This document shows positions 34,461 through 46,888 of a DNA stretch of 64,000 bases, one piece after another. The first letter of the stretch is position 1, and every line of letters begins with the position of its first letter. The stretch is taken from the NCBI GenBank assembly GCA_026214975.1, contig CM047810.1, forward strand, positions 96,736,316 to 96,800,315, written 5' to 3'. The translations under genes were made by a program, and so were the position numbers. The stretch is from Gentiana macrophylla (taxonomy: Eukaryota > Streptophyta > Magnoliopsida > Gentianales > Gentianaceae). The notes beneath the pieces were generated by a model, which worked only from the letters and a program-made list of their open reading frames with translations, was not told the origin of the DNA and did no database searches.

Positions 34461-36375
34461 TGTTGGAATAGTGTCCTAAACCCAATCGGGTTGGACCAGA
34501 TCCGACCGGGTCGGATTATTTCTACTATTTCTTTATGTTTATACATATATTAAATGGCTTTAATGTTGTCATAAATATGTTCTTTTAAAGAACCAATTAT
34601 GAATTGTTATATGAAAACGTCCTTAGTATTAAACTGTGATAAAGAAACCATGATAGGCGATTATGGTTGATGAGATCTCTAATCACTTTAATAAGTTTGA
34701 TACTTAAATGTCTCTAGGCTGATGTACTATTAAACATGGCATTGATAGTATGAACAGGCTAGCATGTATTAGATGTCTTCTGTCTTCAAGGGCAGGGATA
34801 GATCTCGTCTATCGAAGTGTTGAGACACTTGGACTGTACGTGGACGTGTATTAGATAATGCCGTGACGTTAGGATCGACCCACTTACACGCTAAGTGTCA
34901 CACTATGTGGCGGTTGTGTAATTATCCTTAGGACCGGAGTCTACATGGCATCACGGTATGGATTGTCATGCTTTGACACTATTGAGGTTTCCCCTAGCCA
35001 TGGGGCGATCATACGGCAGTGATTGAGTGTAATACTAAAGCATGCAGAGTATACATGTTTGGTCATCTGTGAATCGTGTACCTATCAGTAGGGGTGAATA
35101 TCCGAAAGGGCCTTCTTATAAGGAATGTCTTACTCTCGTGAATCTTTGCAAAGTGGAAGTAAATGAGTTACTTCGAGAGAGAGCATGATATCCAGATTAT
35201 AAGATACGGTCGTTAATGTTTGACACTCGACTAACGACCGTATGGATATTATTACAGCGATAGGATTGTAAGTTACACGGTAACTGTTTCACATGAAATG
35301 TAGTAGTCATTACATTTGACTCTTCCGATGATCGGGGTCACGGTGTGTTGCTGTACGCTATCCCATGATCGTTAGGCATGAAGGGCATTTTCGTAATTTG
35401 CACTTTGTGTCTACGGCCAACATATTCGGAAGCCTATCGGGTCACACACATATGAAAATCTAGCCGGATTAAAATGCGGTTATAGTTGATAACCAAATAA
35501 AGAAAGTTTATCTCGAGACTATAAAGGTTATAGTGGTAAATTAATATGGTGATATTTATTTATTATGAATAAATATAATACAAGATATTAATTATGTTGA
35601 TTAATTAAATATACACATAATGTATGTTTGTCGAAATTATTGTGTATATTAATACACATGTATTTTATAAATTAATTAATCATAGTATTATATTAATTAT
35701 ATTAATTAAATAATATTCCGGAAGCCAATTTGTTGGTCAAAGGGGCGCCACTTTCAATGTGTATAAGATACACTTCGATTGTGCAATTTAATTAATAAGA
35801 TTACCATAATATTAATATTAGATATTAATTGATTTTGGAAAAATAGATTTATGGTAATAAGATAAATATAGTCAATATAAGATATTGACAATATCTTGGA
35901 AATATTTAATATATGATATTAAATTAAATGAGATAAATCAATCAATTATATTTTCCTTATTTTACTAGTAAAATGTTTTCTTCCTCTCTACTCTAAATTG
36001 GGGCGACACATCCATTATAAATAGGAGGTGGGTGTCAAGCTCTTTAGTACATCACAATTCCAAGAGCTAATAGTTCTTGTGAAAAATAGAGAGCTTCTTA
36101 GAGAGAGAAAATGCCGGTCTAGCAGTCGGGTTTTTCTAGTAGCAATCCAATTGTGGATTCCGGCAGGTTGTTCGTGTGGACTAGCGGTAGAGGCCGAACG
36201 ATTGGCCGGCTCCGTGCATCGCAACTCTCTTTAGACGGTCAAAGCGTCGATCTTTTAGATCAACCAAGGTAACCACCGTCTACTAGCTTATTTGTTTAAT
36301 GCTTAAATGAAGTCGATCCTGGTCAAAGGAAATAAATTTTTAATTCCGCTGCGTTCCCGCGTAGATTTCCTAGTA
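34461..36375 (+). repeat. 5' LTR of element 6
   Basis: 1.92 kb; TATAAATAG box at 36016. It ends CCTAGTA where the related solo LTR ends CCTAACA, so the terminal CA has mutated. Confidence 0.85.
36016..36024 (+). promoter_or_regulatory. TATA box of family-B LTR
   Basis: TATAAATAG upstream of the LTR end; the solo copy has TATATAAAG at the matching minus-strand place. Confidence 0.6.
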
Positions 36376-36376
36376 G

Positions 36377-36392
36377 TGGTATCAGAGAGAGC
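36377..36392 (+). other. Primer-binding site of element 6
   Basis: TGGTATCAGAGAGAGC, initiator tRNA-Met type, one base after the LTR end. Confidence 0.8.
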
Positions 36393-39300
36393 TTCGAGCT
36401 TAAGCCATAAGCATGTTTATTTGCGTAGTTAATTTTATCGTTTAAATCACGTAATTAAAAGATGAAAGATTTTTTATTCGCAAAAACGATACACGAAAAG
36501 AAAACAAAAAAAAACGAGATCTGGTGGTGCTCAGCCTACTGGAGACGGCACTACCACCACCACCAAGGGCGGCGTGGCGGGGCGACCATCGCCGCGCCGG
36601 TTGACCGGTCAATGCCAAGGATCTCCAAATTTTTGTTTTGTGTATTTTGTGATTCAATATGGTTCATAGTTGTGATTGGTGATTCCTCTTTTGTTTAGTT
36701 GTGTCACGCACTAACCAAATTGTTCAAATAGTTTGAAGCAATTGGGATGCCACATGGCATTAAAATAATAATGATTTTTCCAAACTTTGTTTGGAATGAA
36801 ACAAACAGCTTTCCAAATATTTGATTTGAGAAGTGCCAGCGCCACTTTCAAAATTTTGATTTTAGAAATTGGGCGAGCACATTAATAAAAATATTGGCAT
36901 TTCCAAATTTTGTTTGGAATAGCCAGGTCCTTTTCAAAATATTTTGGAAGTAGGCTTGCTTTTTTTTTTCAAATTTTGATTTTGGAAAGGCTAAGGTGAT
37001 GCCTTTTGTTTAGGAAACCAAATGCATCCATTTTGATTAAGAATCAAAAGGAAAGAAACAAAAGAGACATAATTTTTAATTTATTGATTTATTTTTGGAA
37101 TGGTTCTAATTAATTAAAATTAAAATTGAAATCGGTTTAAAATTAATCGTTAATTTTATTTCGATTAAAATCATTTAATTAATTAAATTTTAATTAGTTA
37201 ATTGATTGGATAAAATTATTTAATAGATTAAACGTTAATTGATTAATTAAGACGCAAGTACTTAAATTTTAATTTTATGTTTTTCATAAGATGTTATTGT
37301 ATGGATTAGATATAGTAGATATAATATGATTATATGGACCCCATTGATCTTTGGACTCAAATCGATAGGATAGATGTGAATGATTTAATTTTTTTGTTGG
37401 TTTAAAAATTATCCTAGGCCGTTATGAAGAACGTGACCTAGTTTATTTTATGCATTTATCCCATTCCCGTTAGCTCCCCAGATCGGCGGGTGTATTTATT
37501 TTATTAGATATAATTAAATGTAACAATAATGGAGCAGAAGATGGAGACCAAAGAAAGAAGAATAAAGATCTCATTGGAGATGTCGCATTAAAGATCCTAT
37601 TGGCGGTTGCAGCTACCCTTAGATTGTGAAACGCGGTTTCGTCAGTTTGTATTCGAAACCGCACATAGGAAAAGTCCATGATCATACCGGTTACTTTACG
37701 TATTTATTTATTTTGTTCTTGTATTTATTTTATATGATACGATAGATGCATAACTAGGCACAATCTAGATGAATGTGCAGGATGTATGTCTATAAAGATA
37801 GATATACTTGATGAGACCGTAATTAAAATTAATTAAGTGAATTAATTTACATAAATACTTCCACCTCAAAAGAATCAAGTCGCAATTGCCTCCCCATATT
37901 ATAATGACGGTGAAGAGTCTTTGTTCGGATCCAACTCATCAGCCAAAGCAGGGGGTTGACCTACCTCGGGTATATCGTCATTATCGAGATATGATCGTAT
38001 GAGATCTCACAAATATTGGGGTTATGACTTGACTTAGAATTCTCTCAGCCACCAGCCAAAGCGGGGTCGTTTGGATTTTAGAGGCAAGGGTTTGACTATT
38101 TCATAAGATGAAAATTGTCAAAGAATTGACTAGTCAAACAACAAGAGTCGTATAAGATACGATTGACAAAGAGTTGTCTACCTATTAGGCTATTTTCGGC
38201 CCACCAGAAAAAGTGGGGGTTGCGGTAGTTTAGTGGGATCTTGTCCACTAAAGAAATTAATAATTCTTGAAAGTCAATTGGAAGTAGTTGACTAGTGGGA
38301 ACAAAATCATAAACCAAAAGACCATTTTTGATTTTGCGTGTATAAACAACAACACTATTTTATTTTCATTTTTATGTTGTAGTTTTAGCAAAATTTATAT
38401 TTATATTTTATTCTCGATTAGTAAAACCAAATTATGACTTTTACCTTTTGAGAAACGTTCTCAAGTATGGTTAAGTAATTTTAATCCTTTTAAAATAAGC
38501 AATGACACGAGCGATCCCGTTATAGTAGTTAGAGACAAGGAGACTACATATTTGATGGAGTACTCCAATGCTTTAATTATTAATGAAAGCGGAAGCTCAT
38601 GATATGATTAAATCATTTGAAATAAGTTTCAACGAATTAGTCATATATTGGTTACGATCCAAGATGATCATTCTGTCAAACGATGACAATTAATTCAAAT
38701 GTTGAATAAGAATGACCACATCGAATTTTGGAAATGTTGTTTTTAAAATTGTAAGATTTAAGTATCGACTTATTTTCTTTAATCATTGCTTAAAGGTTAA
38801 CTAAATAGTCAATATTTTGAATACGATTCAAAAGGTTAAAATTTTCTTCGTGAAAGGAAATTAAAGACATAGCTCTTGTGATCTTTCTTAAGTCTTATGA
38901 AGACGACACTAAGAAATATTTACATGTGCTTAAAGGATTAAAAGGGAAGGTTAGGGCAAGTGCTTAAATTGAGGACTTATCGAAGTCTCTATTCTAGGCA
39001 AGTATGTTGAGATGAATCTATCTAAGTTCAAGTCAACGCTCGGATATATGATATCCTATGAGTGTGATTAAATTAGAAAGATTAAATATAAAAAATTGGA
39101 AGGTGAAGCAAACGTTGCAACACTTACCTTCTTCTAAATCTAGTAAACTGCTAAGGGAACTAAATAAATGTTATTATGTTCCGGTTCTTATGAAGAACAT
39201 ACTTTCAGTTATTTGTTAGGATTTAGTAGACATATTCAATTGTAAAGAATAAATGTTATTCCGATAAAGTTGGAAGGTCACTGAATACATACTAGATTGA

Positions 39301-39650
39301 TGTCACTATATAGTTGATATATGTGATGAAATCTCAACTAAATATTTGTATGACTGTTATCCTTGATATTTGTAGTTGTTCTAGATGTCGACTCTCTGGA
39401 AGAGAAACGTATAATCAAATGTCATTCAAATGATGTCTGAACCATGTGATTTGGAATCATGTGGATGTGGGTGATACGTATCTTATCTAAAGATGACTAA
39501 AATACCCTTTTATGAAAAGGTTATAAATTCTAGAAAAATTGTCTAAAGCCTAAACATACCGATGTTTGTTGGCTTATGACAATTAATGCCACAAATAATT
39601 GTTTGTTAATCTCTATGACTATTTTTAGAAATAGTTGAATGTACTTATTG
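36393..39650 (+). other. Non-coding leader and eroded gag region of element 6
   Basis: AT-rich with no sizeable ORF in the element's direction. It contains a cluster of TTCCAAA..TTTGGAA inverted repeats (36773-36990) and three CCAGCCAAAGCGGGG-like units near 37940, 38050 and 38200. Gag is presumably within 38400-39600 but is not recognisable. Confidence 0.6.
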
Positions 39651-41470
39651 AAGTACAACAATTCGGAAAGCCTGAAAAGTTTGAGCTGGTACGAATATGA
39701 GATTGATGAGCTACTTAGGAATTAATATTCAATTGGATTGAAGTAATTAATACCTGAAGGGTGTTTCAGAAGTCGTAAGGAATAAGATTCTCCCTTGAAG
39801 GATACCATTTTTGGGATAAACAATTGGATTGTGTTCCTGAAATGGAAACAACACTTCATATGATAAAGGTGTGATGCAAGCCATGCAAAGTATCCCTTAC
39901 CCATTTCGGGATAGTGCCCTTATACTTAACCGAGTTCCAAAGAATAAAGGTTGAATAAATTCCATATTAGATATGGAAGAGGATGATGTCAAATCTATCT
40001 TAACCGATGATTTGAAGTTGTCATAGGCAAAGTCAGAAAGGCTTGGAGCCTAGTACGACACATGAAACTTGGTGGAATATCTTAGCAAGTACGCTAGATA
40101 TTATTTTACTCGTCCGCGGAGCAAAAGGTGTTTGTCTCCAAACATGCTGTCTTCTGAAGGAAGTGTTTTCTTCCAAAAGAAACAGTGGGAGTAAATTAGA
40201 TCTCAAAAGAGTTTGAGAACCACAAAGATATATTCAATCAGCTGAACATGTGCAAACGCCACATAGTGATGAGGTGTAGAACACCGCCGAAGGCACACAA
40301 AAGTTCTCAGTAAGTCTGTGGATAACCTCAAGCCCGAAAAAGGTCTTGGTATGTTCATCTGAAGAATGAATAGCTCACGACTTATGAAAGAATGTTTGAA
40401 AGGCAAGTTTGAGAAATATGGCCAGAGCCATAATATTTGAATTAGATTCCATCGAGGACAACCAGTGTTGTGAACCTAGTCTGCCTTACCTGTAGAGGAA
40501 TGTCCCCTGTAAGGTGAGCCTGGGCTATTCGATTATGCTTGTTATAACTTCATATCATTACTATATGATAGTGTTGAAGATGTTTGGCAAACAGCTCGAT
40601 GTTCATAGACAATAACATGATATGCGAGCCCATGAGATCCATTTATGGACTCGAACAAGTTTCTCTAGACGATTTCTTTGTTTGATAATCAAAGGAGTTT
40701 GATTTAGTCAAAAGAAGGCATATGCCCAATTTGCAAGATGGATAGTGGGAGTGTGTTACAATTTTTGAGTAAGGTATTGGATATCTCTCTCGAGAATTAT
40801 CGCCCCATGTCACAGTCAATTAATGTTTGGTAGTTCAAGGTCTTTACGAAAGCACTTGGAATAGAAGTTCTTATTTTAGAAATAAGAATCTATAGCGATA
40901 GATTTAACTGCTGTTCGATTATAGTTTACCTATATAGATGTGATGCTAAAAGAGTTAAGCATAGGTCGTGACAAGGGATACTGTAAGCCGGTGTTCTCAA
41001 GATCAATCTATGATTAGGATGTTAGTCCTAAAGATAAGGTGAAGGATGATGCTTATGGAGGTTTCCTTTGCTACTGCAATAAGATCCATCATAAGAGTTA
41101 TGCTAGATGTTCACACTCCATGAAGAGTCATGAGCAAGTATGAAAGTGATTCTAGTAAATGTCGAGAATATCCTTAAACAAGTTGAGGATGGTTTCTTAG
41201 TTTATCGAAACTTGGAAGCGAATAAATATAGTTATACAGACGTGTATCCTGAGTCTTATGAAGGCTAGTGTGAGCTAAAGTCTAGGCTTGCAGTCACTTT
41301 GATTAGGTGATACAGTGAGCTGGAAATGTTCTAGGCTATGGGTCACTGCATATTCTACAACTTAGCCAAAACAAAGAAGTGCCTTAGAGGCGCAGCGGGA
41401 GCAGTACATGAGTCTATGAGGTTCATTCCTGAACCTTGAACGGTTCTTCCACCTTTTCTATATAGCTAAT
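39650..41470 (+). pseudogene. Eroded pol of element 6
   Basis: Only short copia-like runs remain, such as the integrase-RT junction (about 40080-40160) and the RT 'IYGL-QA' motif (about 40640-40690). Stops occur every few tens of codons. Confidence 0.65.
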
Positions 41471-42925
41471 TTAATAAGTGGATTTATTGCTTGAAGCAAG
41501 GACTAGGGTCTCGTCAGAGATTCATGTGTGTGTTGAGGCGGTTCCTTTTTGCTGGATATACAGAAACTCGAATCCGGCCCGATCTATAATTGGATCGTCA
41601 GATATGATTCATAGCACCGATCGAGACACTCGATCTTGCACAGCGGAAGCTACGAATTAGATTCGTTTATGATTTTACCCCGATATGATTCGCATAAATA
41701 ATTAATAACTCCAAGAAGGTTTGTAGATTTACCCAAACCGGAGAGAGACGATAAATCGATAAAAGGGAGAAGACGTAGTCTTCCGGATTGTATCTCCAAG
41801 CGACGACTGGTGGACGTCGATCCTCACCGTAGAACCTCCTCGAATATGCACAAGAAAAAACCCTAGGTTTTTCTTCTCTTAATGACTAGAACGAGAACCG
41901 ATTTTTCTTCTTTTTTTAGTGAATAGTGGCGCCAATTTTACTTGTCAATTGTGTTGGGAGGAACTCTCTTTATATGGGAAAATAACTAGTCAAGAGAGAG
42001 TTATCCTTTTCACAATACAATTACCTATTCCCATAAGGAAAAGATATTTTTGCCAAAAGATAAGAGATAATTCCCAAAAAAATCAATCTCTTATTTTTCC
42101 ATTAATTATCCAACAAATAGATAATTAAATAATTACACATGTGACATAATCTAGAAAAATTTCTTTCCCTAATTATCCACAAAATAGGCACCACTTTTTA
42201 GCCATTTTAATAGAAAATGTCTTTTCTATTTTACATATTATTTACCAAATAAATAATATTGCATATTTATTAAATAGACCAACTATTTAATTTATTCTCG
42301 AGGTTCCATAAAACGAGAAAACACTCATGCTGTTAGAGCCAACCCGGGGACCATGGACTATATAACCAGTAGCTACAATAAATTAAATAAAATATTCATC
42401 GAACATAATATTTCTGCTTAATTCATTAATTCCGAAATTATGCTACCATAAATCCGAAGCTGAACTCTATCGATTATAGATATAACTTATTCTCAAAACG
42501 TCGAGTCGAGTCGATAAGTGTCCATTGATATAATCATTACATATAAACTAACCCTCCATAGACTATCCGTAATGAAGCAAGATTATTTCCGTAAACCTTC
42601 TTCAATACATCTTATCCTTATTTACCATTAACCCACTAGTGATCAATTAGTTCATAACGAACAAATCAAACCCTATCCTGAAACAAGCAGGAGTCTGTAA
42701 TCACTTTAGGGATTAAGGTTAATCCATATATGATCATCTTGTGATTTAATAAGATTCCTCAATCACAGAATTATATGAGAAACTCAGATTAAATCGGTCC
42801 AGTCCTACATGACTCTCATCATATATAAATGCTCCACTTAGACAACCAACGTCGACGGTCCGGATAGGACGGTCACACCATAAAGTGTTCTGGGCGCATT
42901 AATGGTGGTTTAATCAATAGACCCC

Positions 42926-44405
42926 TGTTAACGGTGATTTTTACGGTTTATATGACTTTATTTCGTAACAATTTCCTTCGCGTTTTACTAATTTTTATAG
43001 AAAATTAAGTGTTTAAATGAAATATTGAAAGAATGGGTGTGGAAGATATTAAAATGCAAAATCGAGCTATTTACGTGATTTTATGAGTATTTTTCTATCA
43101 ATATATGTGGTTCTACATTTTGCATATTTCTATCACCTTGTAGGTACATTTATACGGCATGGAAGGAGTTAAAACGATGTTTAATTGAAGATTAAATGGA
43201 AGGAAGAAGAAGCAAATCAATTCATGGAATAGAGATTTTACCTGGACGAGCAAATGCATGGGACGGGCGTCTTGTCCACTTCGCTCGACTCAAGAAATTC
43301 ACTTAAAGTGAACGAGCGTCCAACCAATCGATTTATGCGCTCGTAAGATCGTGGGGATAGACTTGGAATTATCTTTATTTTTATTTGTTAGGGTTTAGCT
43401 TTTCTAATAATTACCGTAAGTCGGCTAGAACAAGTATAAAAGGAGCAGCATTCGGCGAAACAACGCGTAACTTACCTGAGACGAACACACGGATGTAAAA
43501 CCGAGAAGCCGACCACTCGGTCGACGAGTGCTCCTCGCCGGTCGACCGAGCCATATTTTTATTTATTTTTATTTTTTTGTTTGTTCGATCCTCGAGATGA
43601 GCCGAGCAAGTCCCGAACAAGCATGTGAAACCGATCGTGCAGCCGCTTTTGATTTCAATCTTGGATGTTTTGTGAGTTTTAAATAAATTTTGTATCTTTA
43701 TTATGCTTTTACATTGATTACGCAATTATATCGATGGATGGTTGCTTTGTGATGTTTAACGTTTGATGAAAATCGTTGTTAGACCTAGATCACCGTATTA
43801 AAGATTGGACTTTTGACCTATAAATAACGAGAGTTGCTAGGTTAAATTTCTAGGTTGCTAGATTGAGAAATCTTACACCTTTGTTATGGAAGCGTTAATC
43901 TTTAAGATCGAGAGATGAAAGATTAATAGGCGAATTCTCTACGAGAGTAGAAATTCATACCTTTGATAGGTGAACCACATCTTTATTAAATCTTCACTAA
44001 ACGATCTAGGGTAGAAATTGAGAGTTGCGAGATAGGTGGATCATTGCTTGTTCCTCGTTGAATTAATTGAAAACCTTTGTGCCTTGTTCTTCGTTGCTTA
44101 GTTAGAATTTTATTTTCGCTTTTAGTTTTTAGAATAGATTTTATTTTCATTAGTTAAGTTCAGTAACTTTCCTTCCTGGCTTTGGACCGACAATCCTCAT
44201 TCAGCTTTATTTTCCGCTTTAGTTTAGGTCTAGTAATAAATAGTAGTGACAATTTTAGAAGAATTAATAAGAACTAGATTAAACAACCTCGATTCCCTGA
44301 GATCGACTCCGGTATTAATCGCTATGCTACGATCCCTACACTTGGGGAATACCGGATTTATAAATTTTATTACTTGTTTGTTTTCCGTTGATAAAATCCG
44401 AGACA
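42926..44405 (+). repeat. 5' LTR of element 7
   Basis: 1.48 kb, TATAAAAGG box at 43435. Contains CTCGGTCGAC-type palindromes near 43515-43555. An antisense ORF common to both LTRs (43411-43725, 49161-49469) is treated as chance. Confidence 0.92.
43435..43443 (+). promoter_or_regulatory. TATA box of element 7 LTR
   Basis: TATAAAAGG, repeated at 49185 in the 3' LTR. Confidence 0.65.
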
Positions 44406-44530
44406 AGTTTTTGGCGCGCCATGCCGGGAATCGGTGCAGTTGTCCAGTTCATTATTAATTTTTCTAAGGTAGTATAGTGGTGAGTATTCCTGCTAACGGA
44501 ACCAAAAACAAGTTTTTGGCGCCGTTGTTT
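44406..44530 (+). other. Primer-binding site of element 7, present twice
   Basis: AAGTTTTTGGCGCGCC (44405-44420, followed by ATGCCGGGA) and AAGTTTTTGGCGCCGTTG (44510-44527). The first is at the LTR edge. The second keeps the GGCGCCGTTG core of the tRNA-Asp-type site better but loses the GCCGGGG part. Confidence 0.65.
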
Positions 44531-45576
44531 AGGATTCAAAAGTGTTGTTTAGTTTCTATTAATTTTTCTGCTTTTGTTACGAATTTTTCGTAGATAGGTT
44601 TTTGTTTCTATCCTTTCTAGTTTCTACATTGATTCGGGGACATCTGAGGTTGAATTATCTGACTCCACGTTTTTAGCGGTCGAACTTTTGGATAAAAGAG
44701 ATCGCTTTAGCACTCGTTAGTATTTTGGCAGTAATTTCGGCTCGAGTGTCCGCTTGCCGCAGACCCCAATTCGAAAGCTCGTTCGACGCCGACGACGTGG
44801 GCAAATCGCCGGAGGCCGTTCGACACCGCTTTCGAGGTCAAAATCTGCTGTTTTCTCTTCCATTTTGGGCTCGTAAGATTTCAACACGCTTTTTCTCCCT
44901 TTTATTGTTTTCTTGTTTTCTGCTTTAAATTTTTCGTAGGTAGGTTTCTCGCTTCGCTTCGCTTTTTCTGTTTCTTTATCTTTCAAAAAAACAAAAAACA
45001 AAACAAAATGTCATCAACTAGGATTATGCAAGATCGTAACGCCATCTTCAAACAATGGATGGCGACTCTTCAAATGTCGCTAATCCTATGAATCGGACCC
45101 GTTTTTTCCACGTAACTCACAAGTTCTTGCTCGTGGAAGATGTTGTCGACCGGCCATGCTATTGGCCGTTGTCGATTTCTTTCCTCCGCTGCGTATCAAG
45201 TTAACACTTGCCCATAATCGTGAAATTTTAATCTAGTCACATGTCAAAATTGTGACAATGTGGGACACATCGCCGCGTTTACGCCTCATGAGTGGGCCGT
45301 AACGCTGAATTAAATGCTTCCTGTGGCCAGCAGATCGTAGATTTACTAATCGCCTCTCCGCCAAAGCGCTTTAAACTGTGGTTTCACTTCTCGTAATCCG
45401 ATTTCTATCAAAACCCGAACTTCACCGTAACCAAAATATCAATTTTTCCAATCAATATCGGTGGTTCAATCGTAATCAGCCCCGATCCTAGGTCTCAAAG
45501 TCGGGCCTAGCCAATCTTTCCCACGTAACTTTCGTAACTATCAAGGCCCTCTCAATCGGACGATCTTGAAGCTAAA

Positions 45577-46818
45577 TTGGAGGAGCAAAATAAAAACATC
45601 CAACTCTTGATGAGCACATACAAGAGTATTGAGAGACGGCTCGGGGAAATGGCTCAAGACCAAGGCATTGACCTAGCTCCCACACTTCCTTATGATAGCG
45701 AAGAGGACAATGCCATGAACTTAGGATCCGGCATTCAATTCAGTGGTCCCCCAAAAGTAGAAGTGTCAAGTTTAATGGATTCATCTGTCTTTGGATCCGA
45801 TGCTCGTATACCATCAACGATGAGAGTTCGTATGGACATGGACTTAATAACGCTCAAGTGATATGTTCAGTATTGTGGTGGAAACCATTATGAGGCTCAG
45901 TGCAATGAAGGATATTCATCCCATCAATGGAATACATATGACAATTATGATGCAAGTTATGAGAATCCACTTCAATCTAACTATGCATCCACATACAATG
46001 GTGGGAGGAGTAACCATCCTTATTCTCCATGGGATCAAGAAGAAAGCAATTATCAACAACAAGTGTTCCCTCACTTAGAGCCCGAGTCGTACATGGCAGC
46101 TTTGTTAGAGAAATATATAGAGAGCAGAAAGGAAGTTTCTAGAGAAAGGACACACCTGGTGGATCCTGCTCCAGAAAAGAGGGAATTGACTTTAGGAGAA
46201 TTAAGTGCACATGATCGCCAAGTTATTATAGATGAACGGGAACCTGAGATGATGGCGAGTCTTGAGCATGAGGTAGGTCTTGAAAGTCGTAGGGATGTAA
46301 ACTGTAATCCTTATGAGAACCCACATTGTCTTGATCTAAATGCTTCCGGTGATGATTTATCGAAAACCGCTGAGGGTTCAAGCCTCCAAATCCACGAGAA
46401 TGAAGCCACATGGAAATCTGAACCATCTTCACAAGATACCGGTGCAGTAATTCCAGATTCAACATTGATGAGCCAAGAAAAAGATGAAAAGGTAGGTAAC
46501 ACTATTGTTCTTGATCATCAGTCATCTAATACTCTTAGTTCTCCGTCCTTGAACATCAATGTTGATGTTGATCATACCGAGTACATAGATGTTGCACCTC
46601 TAATAGTCTATAATTCTCTTAGATTCGTCATGAGCATCGATAAAGAGATCTACAAGTTGTTGACTGACACTTCATCCCTGAGAGCTAAAATGTTTAATCA
46701 CTTTCTAAGAAGACATGGTTGTAGGATTCCTATGCTTTATCTTAGAATCCTTATGCATACCCCTGATTTGTGGAGGAAGATGCAGAGGGAAGCCCTTCTT
46801 TGGTTTAGTCCTCCTTGA
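45577..46818 (+). pseudogene. Element 7 gag-like ORF with one in-frame stop
   Basis: A single frame runs from 45577 to 46818 (about 413 codons) interrupted once by TGA at 45859. Just after the stop is QYCGGNHYEAQC, a gag zinc-knuckle remnant of the CxxCGGNHxxxxC type lacking its first Cys. Upstream residues (LMSTYKSIERRLGEMAQ) resemble the gag segment before the knuckle in Athila/Tat elements. The C-terminal part is acidic, without protease or polymerase motifs. Only packaging-type function would be expected. Confidence 0.7.
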
Positions 46819-46860
46819 TAATGGATAGTGGAGTAAATGTGTCTAGCCAAAGACACTAAA

Positions 46861-46888
46861 GAAAGGCGCTTGTTGGGAGGCAACCCAA
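46861..46888 (+). other. Hairpin after element 7 gag (GGGAGGCAACCC)
   Basis: GTTGGGAGGCAACCCAA forms a stem TTGGG/CCCAA around a short loop, 40-odd bases after the ORF stop. The same motif follows coding regions in Athila/Tat elements I remember; function unknown. Confidence 0.6.

Larger units (their letters stand above)
34461..41549 (+). mobile_element. Family-B Ty1/copia retrotransposon, element 6 (3' truncated)
   Basis: 5' LTR 34461-36375 (TGTTGGAATAGTGTCC to GATTTCCTAGTA), primer site TGGTATCAGAGAGAGC at 36377, then a degenerate internal region. Pol traces on the plus strand: RYYFTRPRSKR near 40090 (integrase-RT junction region) and RSIYGLEQVSLDDFF near 40645 (RT). No 3' LTR was found before the family-A LTR starts at 41550. 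It lies in copia-0; the base before it is the end of AAATG, whose partner is not visible. A solo LTR of the same family is at 52598-54586. Confidence 0.8.

Noticed and set aside
43411..43725. Minus-strand ORF beginning MRNQCKSIIKIQ, also at 49161-49469
   Set aside because: Both copies are antisense to the element 7 LTR and have drifted by frameshifts; no family resemblance.
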